A stretch of 64,000 bases of DNA from Strigamia acuminata (GCA_949358305.1 OX442319.1:12772001-12836000), one strand, 5' to 3'; counted from the stretch's first letter, positions 35,871 to 47,010 are shown. Numbers and translations are program-made. Notes: a model not told the origin generated them from the letters alone.

Positions 35871-37235
35871 CACAAAACACCCCCCCCCCCCAAAAAAAAA
35901 AAAACCTCAAAAAACCCCAAAAAAATCCAATTCCACTTCAAAATTAATTCCAAAACCTCACCAACCAAAAAAAAAAACCCAAAAAAAACCACCCATCAAA
36001 CCACAACACCAAAAAAACCAAAACCAAACCACCTTATCCAATTCCCAAAACCTTCAAACCACCAAACAATCCAAACTCCCACCCAAAACCCAACCCAACC
36101 CCTCCCAAGCCCCAAACCACAAAATCCCAATCATTCAAAATCCCATAATTTGAATCAACCAACCTTCCTTCCTTACCCCCCAATATAATGACAACCATTT
36201 ATTTTATTCCCAACTCGTGCTGGGGTTGGTGACAGGCAGCTGGGCGCGTGTCCCGCCGACAGCAGCCGCGTTTCCCGTCGCCTGCAGACCCATCCGAGCA
36301 AGGTCGTCACGTGCGTCAAAGTCGCAGCGCGCGTGGCCAGGAAACGAGGTCGCTCGCCTTGAGACAAAGTCGCGCACGCCGCCCCAATACCGTATACTCG
36401 CGACACCTGGGAGACCGACCTCGACTTTTCTCTCGCTCGCACGTGCCCGATTAACAGCCATCACCTGTCCCTCGTCCCACGTCCCCCCCGATCAATTTCG
36501 TTATTTCGTCATCAATTTTTTTCGAGAAAAAAATTTTTCTTTCAATTTATTTCGCAACAATTTGCACTTCAGCTGCGCCGGGAACGAGAGAAGGAGAAAG
36601 CGGGTCTGCAGGTCGATATGGCTGAGGAGCTCCGTGCGCCTTTTCGCGCACAATGAGAGGAAGAGGCGCTCAGGCGGCAAAAACGAGACGCAGACCTCCT
36701 TCTCCCCGAACGCGGAAACTCCACTTTCCATTTCACTTTTCTTCGACGTTTATTTTTTTTATTATTTAAAAAAAAATTTTTTTTTTTATTTTTTTTTTAT
36801 TTTTTTAAATTAATTTATTTTAGTTGTCCCATTTTCGTGCGACCGGTTCTCGGATGACATAATTGGACGCGAAATGATTACACAGATTGGGATCTCTGGC
36901 GTCGCATTCTGGATTTGCGCGCGCTGCGTAAAATGGCGGCCGTTAAGTGACCCTGTTTCTGATTTGTCTATGGGCGGCGGACGCAATACAGAAAGGGAAA
37001 TGTGGCTCCACTCAACGGAACGCTGAGCACAATGCTTTTCTTTGCCAAAGAAGGTCATCTCGTTCACGCTACGATCCCATAAAGCTCTCTCTCTTTCTAT
37101 CCTTCTCTCGCTCTCCCACGATCGACACTTTGCCGTTACACGACCCCACCCTCTCCCCCGCAATGACCACACCGGTGAGTCATACAAACCCAATACCAAA
37201 AGGAAAATAAAATCAAAAAATATTTAAATTAATTT
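35871..37235. other. Gene-less stretch with CpG-rich island (36.2-37.2 kb)
   Basis: A/C-rich filler precedes the most CpG-rich block upstream of the knirps-like gene. It has CACCTG at about 36407 and 36463, a consensus Pho/YY1 site AAAATGGCGGCC near 36930 and a CT-rich GAGA-type tract at 37083-37120. It is about 2.5-3.5 kb upstream of the promoter, so an enhancer, Polycomb element or alternative promoter is possible. No exon is proven. Confidence 0.4.
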
Positions 37236-37670
37236 TTTTTTCAAGTTGAAAGGGGTTTGGGGGGTGGTCACTGAGTGGTCACTGAGTGGTCACTCTGGTT
37301 GGTCTGTGGAAAAAAAAATTTATTTTTAAGAAAAAATTTTAAATTTAAAAAAAAAAAATTTTTTTTCCTGAAGGGGAATTGGTCACTCACTGGTCAGCAG
37401 AAAAAAATTGACCACACTAAATTTGATTTTGAAAAATACAAGACAAAAAAGATGACCACAATCCGGTAATTTAAATTATATAAAAAAAAAAATTTTTCAA
37501 TGAAGTGGGGGTGGGGTTGGGGGTGTTGGTCAAAATGGTCAGTGGTTGGTCAGAAAAAATTGACCACAATAATTTTTAATACAAAAAAAAATTAAATAAA
37601 ACAAATTTTTTTTTTTAGTGAAATTGGTCACTTACTGGTCAGTTAAAAAAAAAATATTTCAAAACTTTGA
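37236..37670. repeat. TGGTCA-rich cryptic repeats
   Basis: TGGTCACTGAGTGGTCACT and TTGGTCA/TGACCA words are clustered among poly-A/T runs. Confidence 0.7.
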
Positions 37671-38095
37671 AAAAAAAACCCCTGGGGGGGTGTCGAAAAG
37701 TCGGGTGACCAGTTCCGGGTGCCACCAGGTGTTGTGCAGAAACAGAGCAAAGGAGTAATGCGATGGGGGGGTGTTGGGTGGAAGGGGGGGTGAAGGAAAG
37801 GCGATGGGGCGGGGAGAATTTTTATTTGCCCCCCGCGGCCACTTCTCGAGGATGCGCCGCCGCGTCTCTTGGCTGAAGGCGGGGTCTATGGGTAAGGAAC
37901 GTGCGCCGTCGCCCGCGGCTACGACGTGAGCGTCCCAGTGGCGGTGCGCGCGCCGACCTCATTGGGCCGCGAGACACGGGCGCGAGTGGAACGCCGTGAG
38001 ACACGCGCCCCAAAGATGTGCAAGCGAAAAGCGATCCAGTACCGCCCACGCAGCCTTGGATACTCGGGCACAAGGACCCTTTAAAGACGCTCCAA
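37671..38095. other. GC-rich gene-less island
   Basis: Complex CpG-rich DNA with CAGGTG at about 37727. No exon is recognised. Confidence 0.4.
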
Positions 38096-38350
38096 ATTCG
38101 GCAAAAAAAAAATTTTTTTCCGTTTCCGTTTCCGTTTTCGTTTTCGTTTTCGTTTTAAGAGGTAAGACGAGTTTTGTTTTACATTTCACATTTAAAAACC
38201 GAAAAAAAAATTTTTTTTTTTCCGTTTTCGTTTCCGTTTTCGTTTTCGTTTCCGTTTTAAGAAGTAAGACGAGTTTTGTTTTACATTTCACATTTAAAAA
38301 ACCAAAAAAAAAAAAAAAAAATTTTGTTTCCGTTTTCGTTTCCGTTTTTG
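38096..38350. repeat. Tandem repeat of about 102 bp, 2.5 copies
   Basis: Blocks of CGTTTTCGTTTCCGTTTT, then TAAGACGAGTTTTGTTTTAC and ATTTCACATTTAAAAA, recur with GACGAGTTTT at 38166 and 38268. A third partial copy follows. Confidence 0.88.
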
Positions 38351-38865
38351 GTCGGGATATTTTTAGATGTGTTTTCGCGTCCCCCTTTTCGCCCGATGAC
38401 CCCCTCGCTCGACCCTCGTAAAGGGTTCGCGAGTCTGAGGCCAGGTGGCATCGGGCAAAGCTGGCAAAAGGTAAAAAAGTCCTTGAAGGTGGGACAGGAA
38501 GTGGACTCGGTATTTCGTCTTTTGTGGCAATTAAGTGTTGTTGTAATGAGGTGAGCGCGAATCTCGAGGGAACGCATCAGCACATCCTGTGTTGGCCAAG
38601 CCGAGTGACCTTCTTGTTCCTTGACTCGTTCACAATGGGGCCGCTAAGACATAACGCGAGTTATCCTTTCACCTGATGAGTGGCGACCCTGTTCCCATGG
38701 CAACACTTTCATCCTAGAAATATTTTTTGTTTCTAGAAAATCGTCTCGCTGGGATTTACACACACACACTCGCGTACCACGACGTCGTTGACGGGACCGC
38801 CCCACCATGCATCACGCGGTAAGCTAACAAATTGTGTCCAGGGTCAGGGGGTTCTTATTATGCTC
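38351..38865. other. Gene-less island
   Basis: A complex block with CAGGTG at about 38442 and CACCTG at about 38671. No exon is supported. Confidence 0.4.
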
Positions 38866-39430
38866 GTAATTAGTGCACAAATGTGTATAAATGTGTAAAA
38901 CAATGTGTAAAACGTGTGAGAATGTGCGTAATAGTTTCAACAACGTGTGAGAATGTTCGTAAAAGCTTCAATAACGTGTAAAAAATGCTTAAAAGCTGCA
39001 AAAATGAGTAAAAAAGTGCATGAAAGCTGCAAAAATGTGTAAAAATATGCATAAAACATGCAAAACAATTTTAAAACGGGCGTAAAACATGAAACAACGT
39101 GTAAAAACGTGCATAAAGTTGCATAAAACGTGTAGAAATGTACATAAAGTTGCATAAAACGTGTAAAAACGAGCATAAAGTTACACAAAACGTGTAAAAA
39201 CGTGCATAAATTTGCACAAAACGTGTAAAAACGTGCATAAAGTTGCAAAAACTTGTAAAAACGTGCGAAAAACATGCAAAACGGTCTCAAAACGTGCATA
39301 AAACACGAAAAAACTAATAAAACCATGCACAAACATGCAAAAAAACTAATAAAACCATGCACAAACTTCCAAAAACCTGAAAAACCGTGCAGAAAACGCA
39401 GCAAAACTCTCCCAAAACCATCAAAAAACG
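38866..39430. repeat. AAAACGTGTAAAAACGTGCATAAAGTTGC array
   Basis: Imperfect units of 20-35 bp rich in ACGTG repeat for about 0.55 kb, ending about 290 bp upstream of the knirps TATA box. Confidence 0.9.
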
Positions 39431-40026
39431 GTTGATACATTCGTGTTCAATTATTAATCCCCTCCCCTGGATCCCTCGTGTATAGCATATCTCCACACAC
39501 TTGTTCCTCGAGCGTGTGGTCACGCTTTGCTTGCAGACTCTGCTTTACTTTACTGGAACCAGATTGCGCGAAAGTGAGGGACATTCATTAGTTCGAGCAG
39601 TCCGAAATGCTTCACTTTTTCTCTCATTGTTTACGTTTTCAAACCATTTTATTTCTCCTCTCTTTCCTCTTCCCACCCGATTGGCGCAAAATCGATTGAC
39701 GTCCGACACCCCCGCTATAAAAGAAGTGGGTCAACGACACCATAAGAAAGAGAGACCCACAATCGGTATCCCCACCCCCTTCTGTTGGGTGACCCATTTG
39801 AATTGAACAGATGGATAGCGCTTTGGTCATTTGTTTAAGAGAGAGCGCGAGAGGTGCGAGCGGGAAACGAGAGAGCGAGAGAGAGAGAAAAAACTCGTCG
39901 GGACCCGTAAGAAATGACCTGGTTGAAACGCTCGAGTGGACGCTTGATTGGCACGCGCAAACACGGCCTTCGCACGCGTCTTGTTGTGCTCTCACACCTG
40001 AAACTCGATTTCTGGTCTTTGTGCAG
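39431..40026 (+). promoter_or_regulatory. Promoter and 5' leader of the knirps-like gene
   Basis: TATAAAAG lies at 39716-39723, putting the start site near 39745. The leader has a GAGA-rich tract (39838-39895). Two readings of the start exist. An in-frame ATG at 39811 would add 72 residues with no splicing, or 32 residues if a candidate 120-nt intron (donor CCC/GTAAGA at 39907, acceptor TTTGTGCAG at 40026) is removed. Both keep the frame. The family's usual start [11 protein letters not shown] is at 40027 and is the one chosen. Confidence 0.65.
39716..39723 (+). promoter_or_regulatory. TATA box
   Basis: TATAAAAG in a complex, non-repetitive context, about 310 bp upstream of the conserved start codon. 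Confidence 0.65.
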
Positions 40027-40104
40027 ATGAATCAACTTTGCAAGGTGTGCGGGGAACCTGCTGCAGGATTTCACTTTGGCGCCTTCACCTGCGAAGGATG
40101 CAAG
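40027..40104 (+). CDS. kni: knirps-like coding exon 1 (first zinc finger)
   Basis: It encodes [20 protein letters not shown] plus TCEGCK and ends exactly after the Lys codon at a consensus donor AAG/GTAAGA (phase 0). This splits the P-box after CK, the usual place for an intron in this family. Confidence 0.93.
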
Positions 40105-43100
40105 GTAAGATGACGATGACGTGGTTTTGGTTTTTTTTTTTGGTTTTGTTTTTTTTTTTGGTTTTTTTTTTTGGTTTTTCAATTTATTCCGGCTGTTTAG
40201 GCGGGTTATTTGTGGGGAAAATTGACACCTTGATAGGAATTAGAGCATTTTCGTAGAAATTGAGTCATTTTTGAGGTTTTTTTTTTATTTTTTTTTAGGT
40301 TTGTTGGTGCAATTAATTTTTTGGTGCGGAAAGTTTTTGTTTTTGGAAAATTAAATTAAGTTTTGTGGGATTAATTAAATTAAGGTGTTTTTGTCGAAAT
40401 TGAGTAATTTCTGTGAGTTTGAATGGAATTTTCTTGAAATTTTTTATTTTTTTAAAATTTTTTTGAGGTTTTTTTTTAGTTTTCTTGAGTTTTTTTTAGT
40501 TTTCTTGAGTTTTTTAAAAGTTTTCTTAAGTTTTCTTGAGTTTTCTTGAGTTTTCTTGAGTTTTCTTGGTTTTCTTTTGGTTTTCTTTTGGTTTTCTTGA
40601 GTTTTTTAAAAGTTTTCTTGAGTTTTCTTGAATTTTCTTGAGTTTTCTTGGTTTTTTTTTTGGTTTTCTTGAGTTTTCTTGAGTTTTTTAAAAGTTTTCT
40701 TAAGTTTTCTTGAGTTTTCTTGAGTTTTCTTGGTTTTCTTTTGGTTTTCTTTTGGTTTTCTTGAGTTTTTTAAAAGTTTTCTTGAGTTTTTTAAAAGTTT
40801 TCTTGAGTTTTCTTGGTTTTCTTTTGGTTTTCTTGAGTTTTCTTGAGTTTTTAAAAACTTTTAAATTTTTTTTGATTTAATTTTTGATTTTTTTAGGTTC
40901 ATTAGTGCAAATAATTTTTTTGTGCGTAAAGTTTTCACTTTTAAAATCGAAAAATTTAATTTTATTGAATTAATTAAATTAAATAATTTTTTTTTTTATA
41001 ATTGAGGGTAGAAAAAAAAGTTGAGGTTAAGGTGAGGGATGGGGAAGGGCAGTGACTCTATTTTGGAGGAAAAAAATATTTACCAAGCAGAAAAAAAAGA
41101 AGAAAAAAAAAAAGTAAAGTGGGGCTCCTCACGCTCTAGTTTATCCCCTACTCCTCCTTTCTTGTTCATGTCCTACATTTCAATACAAAGATATTTGTTT
41201 CCATACTAACCCAATTTGATAATAATTTCTTTTTTTCTTCTAATTTTTTCTTTGCAGGCAGAAATCTCATTCGTTTGATTTCTTATTCTTTCTTTTCATG
41301 TTTTACTTTTTATTTTTTATTTTTTAATTTTTTAATTTTTTTTAATTTTTTTTAAAATTTTACTTTATTTTATTTTTTATTTTATTTTTATTTTTGTTTA
41401 AATTAGTCATTTTTTGGTCGTACATACAACAATTTATCCTCACTGTCTGAATGCAAGAATAACGGAAGGTGCATCATCAACAAGAAGAACCGGACATCCT
41501 GTAAAAGTTGCAGACTTCGGAAATGTCTGTTGGTCGGAATGTCCAAGAGCGGTGAGTTGACAACTTTTCCCACTTTTGACTTTTTGTTTACTTTAGTGCA
41601 AGAAAACAACCACAAAAAACACTAACAGGCTAAAGAAAACGCCATAAAACCTTATCATGATAAAAAAAAACATAACTAAAACCAGTAAAGAAAATAAAAA
41701 AAAACCAAATCATTACAAAACACATAAAACATCATCACTAAAAAACGACAAAAAACGCCAAAAACCAAAACCTAAAAAAAAAAACGAATAATCACAAAAA
41801 CCAAAACCCAAAAAAATCGAATAATCACAAAAACCAAAACCCAAAAAAATCGAATAATCACAAAAACCAAAACCCAAAAAAATCGAATAATCACAAAAAC
41901 CAAAACCCAAAAAACAGAATAATCACAAAAATCAAAAAAAATCAAAACCAGAAAAAATAATATGGATACAACAAAAAACACCAAAAAACAAAACAAAACA
42001 CCACAAAACAAAAACACCACAAAACCCAAATAATAAAAAAACTACAAAAAAACACAAAATATCAAAAAACCACAAACACCAAAAATCCAAAATAATAAAA
42101 ACTGCAAAAAACCAAAACACCAAAAAACACAAAACACCAAAAGACTCGCACCATCAAAAAATCCAAAATAATAAAAACTGCAAAAAACCAAAACACCAAA
42201 AATCACAAAACACCAAAAAAACACAAAAAACCAAATCCACCTCCCCCAAAAACAAAAACAAAAAAAAAAAAAAAAAAAAAACAACCAAATCAACCTCACC
42301 AAAAAACACCAAAAACAAAACCCACCTCCCCCCAAACCAAAAAAAAACAAAAAAACTAAACCAATTCCACACACAACTCGCTCGCCAAGCTCCAATTCAA
42401 CCCCCACCACCACCACCAAACCCATTCCAACCGTCACAATTAACAGTAGTCGCGCTCCAAGCAATTCCTGTTCACAACTCCCAAAATTAATCACCAAAAA
42501 AAAAAAATAAAAAAACTCAAACCCTCCAATTTTCTCACACACAGGCTCCAGATACGGGCGCCGCTCCAACTGGTTCAAAATCCACTGCCTCCTCCAGGAC
42601 CAAGCCGCCCTCAACGCCGCCTCTCACCACCCCCTCGACTCCCCGACCCTCAACGGCTACTCCGCCATGCCCACGACCAAACTCGGCTACGAGAGCGGCA
42701 GCAGCGACGACCACCGCTCTTGCCAGAACGACACCCCGTTCAAAGAGGAGCGCAGCGTCAGCCCCGACTCGCACGACTCCTCCTGCGACGAAATGCGCGC
42801 CACGAGCAACGGCACCGGCAGCCTCCTCTCCCCCTTCGGAGCGTCTCCTAGTCCGCCCGCCTACCTCCGGAGGGAGCCCGTGCCCACCATGAGCAGCGCC
42901 GGCGCCGTCAACGCCTCGTCGCCCGCCTTCCTCGTGCACCACCAGCTGCCCATCAGTCCCATCTCGCCGCTCTCGCCGCTCCACCCGCAGACCAAGTTCG
43001 TCTTCACCCCGTCGGGGGCGTGCTACGTGAACAGTGCCGGACTAGCGTTCCCGACAAACACCCCCAAGATGAGCCCTTACCACCCCCGCATACCCTCGTA

Positions 43101-43389
43101 TCTGACGATAGGCGGCGTCGAGTTGTATCCGAAAAACGCGCCCAAAATCGTCGAGTTGCAGGAGGGAAGTGCGAACGATCAGGAGGATCCGATCGATTTG
43201 TCGGTGCGGGGCAACGGGAGTCGGACGTCGACGGCTGCGACGACGGACGAGGACGACGATAGTGTCGGGGAGAGGTGTCCGAAGAGGGGGGAGAGCGATG
43301 TTTCGGAGGATGAGGAGTTGGAGGATTCGGAGGGGGAATGTGGACGGAATAAGGCGCCGGAGATTCCGCTGGACTTGAGCACCAAATGA
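40027..43389 (+). CDS. kni: knirps-family orphan nuclear receptor (three coding exons, 355 aa)
   Basis: A zinc-finger transcriptional repressor of the NR0A (knirps/knirps-related/eagle) group. Joining 40027-40104, 41407-41551 and 42545-43389 gives an unbroken 355-aa frame with GT/AG introns (1302 and 993 nt) in phases 0 and 1. Residues 5-25 and 42-61 carry the eight zinc-binding Cys (C5, C8, C22, C25; C42, C48, C58, C61), with a P-box EGCKSFFGR at 23-31. The knirps-box [18 protein letters not shown] follows at 75-92. As in the family there is no ligand-binding domain. The rest is Ser/Pro-rich, with an acidic stretch (about 308-345) between two CtBP-type motifs, PIDLSVR (290-296) and C-terminal PLDLSTK (349-355). 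In insects these proteins pattern the embryo and trachea or nervous system. Which paralogue this is cannot be settled, and the symbol marks the family. Confidence 0.95.
40105..41406 (+). other. Intron 1 of the knirps-like gene
   Basis: 1302 nt, GTAAGA...TTAG. T-rich on the coding strand. Much of 40430-40860 is an array of GTTTTCTTGAGTTTTCTTGA and GTTTTCTTTTG units, with TTTTTTAAAAGTTTTCTT interspersed. No nested gene is seen. Confidence 0.85.
40430..40860. repeat. GTTTTCTTGA repeat array inside intron 1
   Basis: 10-11-bp units with a higher-order pattern: the AGTTTTTTAAAAGTTTTCTT variant recurs every 60-110 bp. Confidence 0.88.
41407..41551 (+). CDS. kni: knirps-like coding exon 2 (second zinc finger)
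   Basis: It encodes [20 protein letters not shown] through [15 protein letters not shown] and ends one base into a Gly codon at donor GCG/GTGAGT (phase 1). All four Cys of the second finger are present. Confidence 0.93.
41552..42544 (+). other. Intron 2 of the knirps-like gene
   Basis: 993 nt, GTGAGT...CACACAG. A/C-rich on the coding strand, with a 33-bp tandem array at 41770-41925 and long CCAAAACACCAAAAA low-complexity DNA. No coding content. Confidence 0.85.
41770..41925. repeat. 33-bp tandem repeat in intron 2
   Basis: CGAATAATCACAAAAACCAA followed by AACCCAAAAAAAT is repeated about 4.5 times with almost no divergence. Confidence 0.9.
42545..43389 (+). CDS. kni: knirps-like coding exon 3 (knirps box to C-terminus)
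   Basis: It starts after a TTTTCTCACACACAG acceptor, completes the Gly codon, and encodes the knirps box, the Ser/Pro-rich middle ([11 protein letters not shown]), and both PxDLS motifs. It ends at TGA 43387-43389. Codon use is strongly GC-rich against the AT-rich surroundings. Confidence 0.93.
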
Positions 43390-44649
43390 GACGTGGACGG
43401 GACTCGCTCGTGTGCCGTTGTGGGAACGAGGCCAGTGCTATAAAGTATATAATTAATTTCACCTCTTTTTGATGGCCAGTATTTTTTTTTTGTTTTGTTT
43501 TTAAGTTGTTGTGTGTCATCACATCACACGTATTTTTTTTTTTATCTTTATCCGTTGTGTGAATTTGTGGCGTAATTTTTTTTTTTTTGCACTTTTGCAC
43601 CTTGGAAAATAATGCGGGCCAAAAAGTAATTGCAAATTAAAGATGGCCGGCACATCTTTTTTCACTTTTATTGTGTTGTTGTTGTTGTTGTTTTTTTTTT
43701 TTAAAAGAAAAATTCAGATGAAGTGGGCATTTTTTTTCTTCTCATTATTTTCAGATATTAATTTAAGTGATTTAAAAGTTTGTAATCTAATTTTTAGTTT
43801 ATATAAAGAAAGAAAAAAAAAATTATTATTTTATTTTTTTTATTTTTATAAAAATTATTTTTTTAGTTTTTTTTTTTTATTTAATTTTTTTAATTTTTTT
43901 TTTATTTAGGACGAGAAAAAAGAATTTATTAAAAATAATCTAAATAAATTATTTTTCCATCTCTAGTATTTTTAAAAAAAGGAAAAAAATATTTTTTTTT
44001 TTATTAAAATAATTTAAATAAATTATTTTTCTCATAAAAATAATAATTTTTGATTTTTATAAAAATTATTTCTATGAAGAATTTATTTTTTAGGGCAAGA
44101 AAGAAATTTCCACCATTTTTCTATTCTACTTATTTTTAAAATCAAATAACTTTTTTATTTTATAAAAAATTTTATAAAAAAAAAATAAAAAAAAAATAGA
44201 AAGTTGATAATGAGAAAGAGAAAAAGAAAGGTGAAAGATGACCTCGATTCAGTGGCGCGTCAACTTTTATGAGCTCCACATGACGGCACACAAAAGAACA
44301 CTGAAGCCAAACGGGGAAAGTCGATCACTAAAACTCACTTTCGATTCAATCAAACACACCCCCCATACAACGAACAAAAAAAATCTAATCATACCATATA
44401 CGTCACACAATTTCATCATTCCAAACAAAATTTCACACCAATCCCGCAAAACAATAGAAAATCCAGCACAAAACCTCAATTAAGGAAGAACAACACCGAC
44501 CACTTCTAATTAGAATGACACAAACAGGACAAAAACAACCGGTCTCAAACTCTCAATCCAACACCAGGTGGCTAATCCCCGTAACCCGTTAACCCCACCA
44601 ACAAAAATGCAAATACCGAAGAATAGAACACGACCGGTTGACGAAAAAT
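43390..44649 (+). other. 3' UTR of the knirps-like gene and AT-rich downstream DNA
   Basis: The most likely poly(A) signal is ATTAAA at 43636-43641, giving a 3' UTR of about 270 nt. Beyond it lie about 600 bp of extremely A/T-rich DNA, then ordinary AT-rich sequence with CAGGTG near 44563. No gene is recognised. Confidence 0.55.
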
Positions 44650-45008
44650 CTACAGGACTTCCCATCTAGCTTAAATCAATTGCTAGACTGTGATGCGATT
44701 CTGTCTTGTGATCGTGGCGCTATCCGGCCGAAACGGCACGCAATGACGTCATTTTGCGGGCAAATGGCGGACAACTGACATCGCCCACTTACATTTCTAC
44801 CGGACATTATAAAGTGGTAACATTTGGAAAAATACAACAATATTATATGTTCAAATTCATAATTTTTGCCAAAAATGTAAATGCGAGATGTCAGTTGTGC
44901 GCCATTTGCCCGCAAAAAATTTCAACATTGCGACAACAGATGGCACCTACTTCACATTTGCACCGACAACTTAGATTCCAAAAAAATGGCGGATGGAAAG
45001 TCCTGTAG
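44650..45008. mobile_element. 359-bp fold-back element with nested inverted repeats
   Basis: Outer ends are CTACAGGACTT (44650-44660) and AAGTCCTGTAG (44998-45008). An inner pair is formed by GCGGGCAAATGGCG(G)ACAAC and what follows (44756-44784), matched by its near-perfect inverse at 44883-44913, with about 100 bp of AT-rich DNA between. There is no coding capacity. It fits a MITE or fold-back element of unknown superfamily. Confidence 0.7.
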
Positions 45009-46675
45009 TTGGTCGTTCTAGGCGAAACAAATTTTTTCGAAAGTGATGACTTTTAACGAAACTAATTACCTACGGAAGCGCGAAAGAGACAGCCGGTTTA
45101 CGGCACGGCTCAGCCGCGTAACAACATCTCCATTGCCCCGACGACAAAATACAATACTAAACCTAACGCTAAGTGTATCGCCACCGCAACAAACTGTGCC
45201 ACTTGAGTCAATTAGCGATAGAATTGCATTGAGAGCAAATCCAATCACGAATGTCGTCACGCAGCTTCCATATTTTCCCCTTAGTAACGGTTGCCCAAGT
45301 GACGAAACAATAAACACTTCAGCCATCTTGTTCAGCAGCTTTTCTCCGCCTCGAGATGTTGGAGTGAGGCTAATTCCGCCTTCCAGTAGACATTAGTAGC
45401 GCCCCCAACCCCTCAGATCTGGACCTACAGTGGACCGTCACGTCATTTCTCTATCAACTCCGTCAGACTAAACATTTGCGCACGTATTGCCAGGTTTCTG
45501 GCAGTTCACGTCTCCAATTGGTGCGTAATAAGTTTGTCACGGACTCGCGGCCATAATTCCACACCAGCGGCCGCCATTTATCATATCAGCAAATCGCCAA
45601 ATTATGGGTTCCATGACGAACCAGTTTTTTTCCACGAATACATTAATCCAAATTAGTAATTCTCCCACTTTCGCCACCAGAGGATACCCAAAAAAAAAAA
45701 AAAAATTATTTTTTTGTATCCGTGAAAATCCCTCCTCCCCCTCCGCTCGAAAAATTCTTCTTTCCCCGTAAAAGTTATTTGACCTTTCGTCACTCGAACC
45801 TCCTTTTCCCACACCCCGTCTCCCGAGTGGTATTTCAAGTTCCACCGGGTATAAATTAAATCTAAAAAAAAAAAAAAAAAAAAATTAAAATCCGTGTGTA
45901 AGACGTGACGTGTTACGCATCGGGACGCGTCTTGTCACCGGTTGTTTGGGAAAAAATGGGGTCGAGTGAAGATGAGCTCATAACTCGATTAGCGCGCGGG
46001 CACGGACGAGATGCCGCGGTTTGATGGATGAGGATGAAGCCGGTTGGCCACCCTCGCCTTCCCGTTCCTCTTAGAAAGTATTCAAAGCGAAACAAGGCAA
46101 GGAAAACAAAAGCGGAGAAATATGGCACAATCGTACGAGCATGGAAATGGAACCGTTCCAAGATTGTGTTGTCTGACGAAACACATCCTCGGCATCCTCT
46201 TTATTCTCGGCCGTTCGAGAAGTGGAGCAATTTCTTCAGTTATTTATTTGTTTGTTTATTTTTTTTTATTTTTATTTTTTTTTGGGGTCAGGTCGATTTG
46301 GTTTCGCAGTTTTTGGCGGTTGGAGCGTCGTCTGGCGGACGGGAGTGGAGTGAGAACGAAAAGTGAAAGTTGATTGTTACAAAATGATGTTTTTATTTAT
46401 TTTTTTCAATTAGTTAAGTCGTAATGTGTTTGGAGGAGGAGGGATAAGGAAATTGTTTTTTAATGATTGTTGGGAATGTTGTTGAGTTAGCGTGGTTTGT
46501 GTTTGTGTCGGGTTTTGGTTTTAGCGGGCTCGTTTAAAATGGCGTCGACCAGGTGCTGAGTATTGGCGGAAGCAATTAAATGTGAGTAATCACTGGAGAT
46601 TAGATATGGAATTTAGAAAATATAAGGATTTGTAGTGCGTTTGGATTTATACAAGATTCATGAAGATTTATAAAG
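45009..46675. other. Gene-less stretch
   Basis: A moderately complex, CpG-containing block (45.04-46.4 kb) with short ORFs that show no domain. GCGGCCGCCATTT (Pho/YY1-like) lies near 45570, AAAATGGCGTCG near 46536 and CAGGTG near 46553. No gene is supported. Confidence 0.4.
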
Positions 46676-47010
46676 GATTTGCTGGATTTTTGAAAGATTT
46701 TTGAAGATTTAAAATGGATTTTTGAAGATTTACACTGAATTTCTGGGATTTATAATGGATTTTTGAAGATTTACAATGGATTTCTGGGATTTACAATGGA
46801 TTTTTAAAGATTTACAATGGATTTCTGGGATTTACAATGGATTTTTGAAGATTTACAATGGATTTCTGGGATTTACAATGGATTTTTGAAGATTTACAAT
46901 GGATTTTTGAAGATTTACAATGGATTTCTGAGATTTACAAAGAATTTCTTGAATTTGCAATGGATTTCCTGGATTTTACAATGGATTTGTTGGATTTACA
47001 ATTACAAAAA
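46676..47010. repeat. TTTCTGGGATTTACAATGGATTTTTGAAGATTTACAATGGA array
   Basis: Two alternating units of about 20 bp (TGGATTTCTGGGATTTACAA and TGGATTTTTGAAGATTTACAA) repeat about 16 times. Confidence 0.9.

Noticed and set aside
36217-36813. 198-aa ORF in the CpG-rich island
   Set aside because: Arg/Pro-rich composition, no domain, ends in poly-Phe from a T-run. Likely noncoding.
42042-42984. Antisense ORFs across intron 2 and exon 3 of the knirps-like gene
   Set aside because: They are shadows of the GC-rich coding exon and of A/C-rich intron repeats. The sense frame is supported by family motifs.
45043-45396. 117-aa ORF after the fold-back element
   Set aside because: No domain, Ser/Pro/Arg composition, and it begins within repeat-derived flank. 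Not enough to call a gene.
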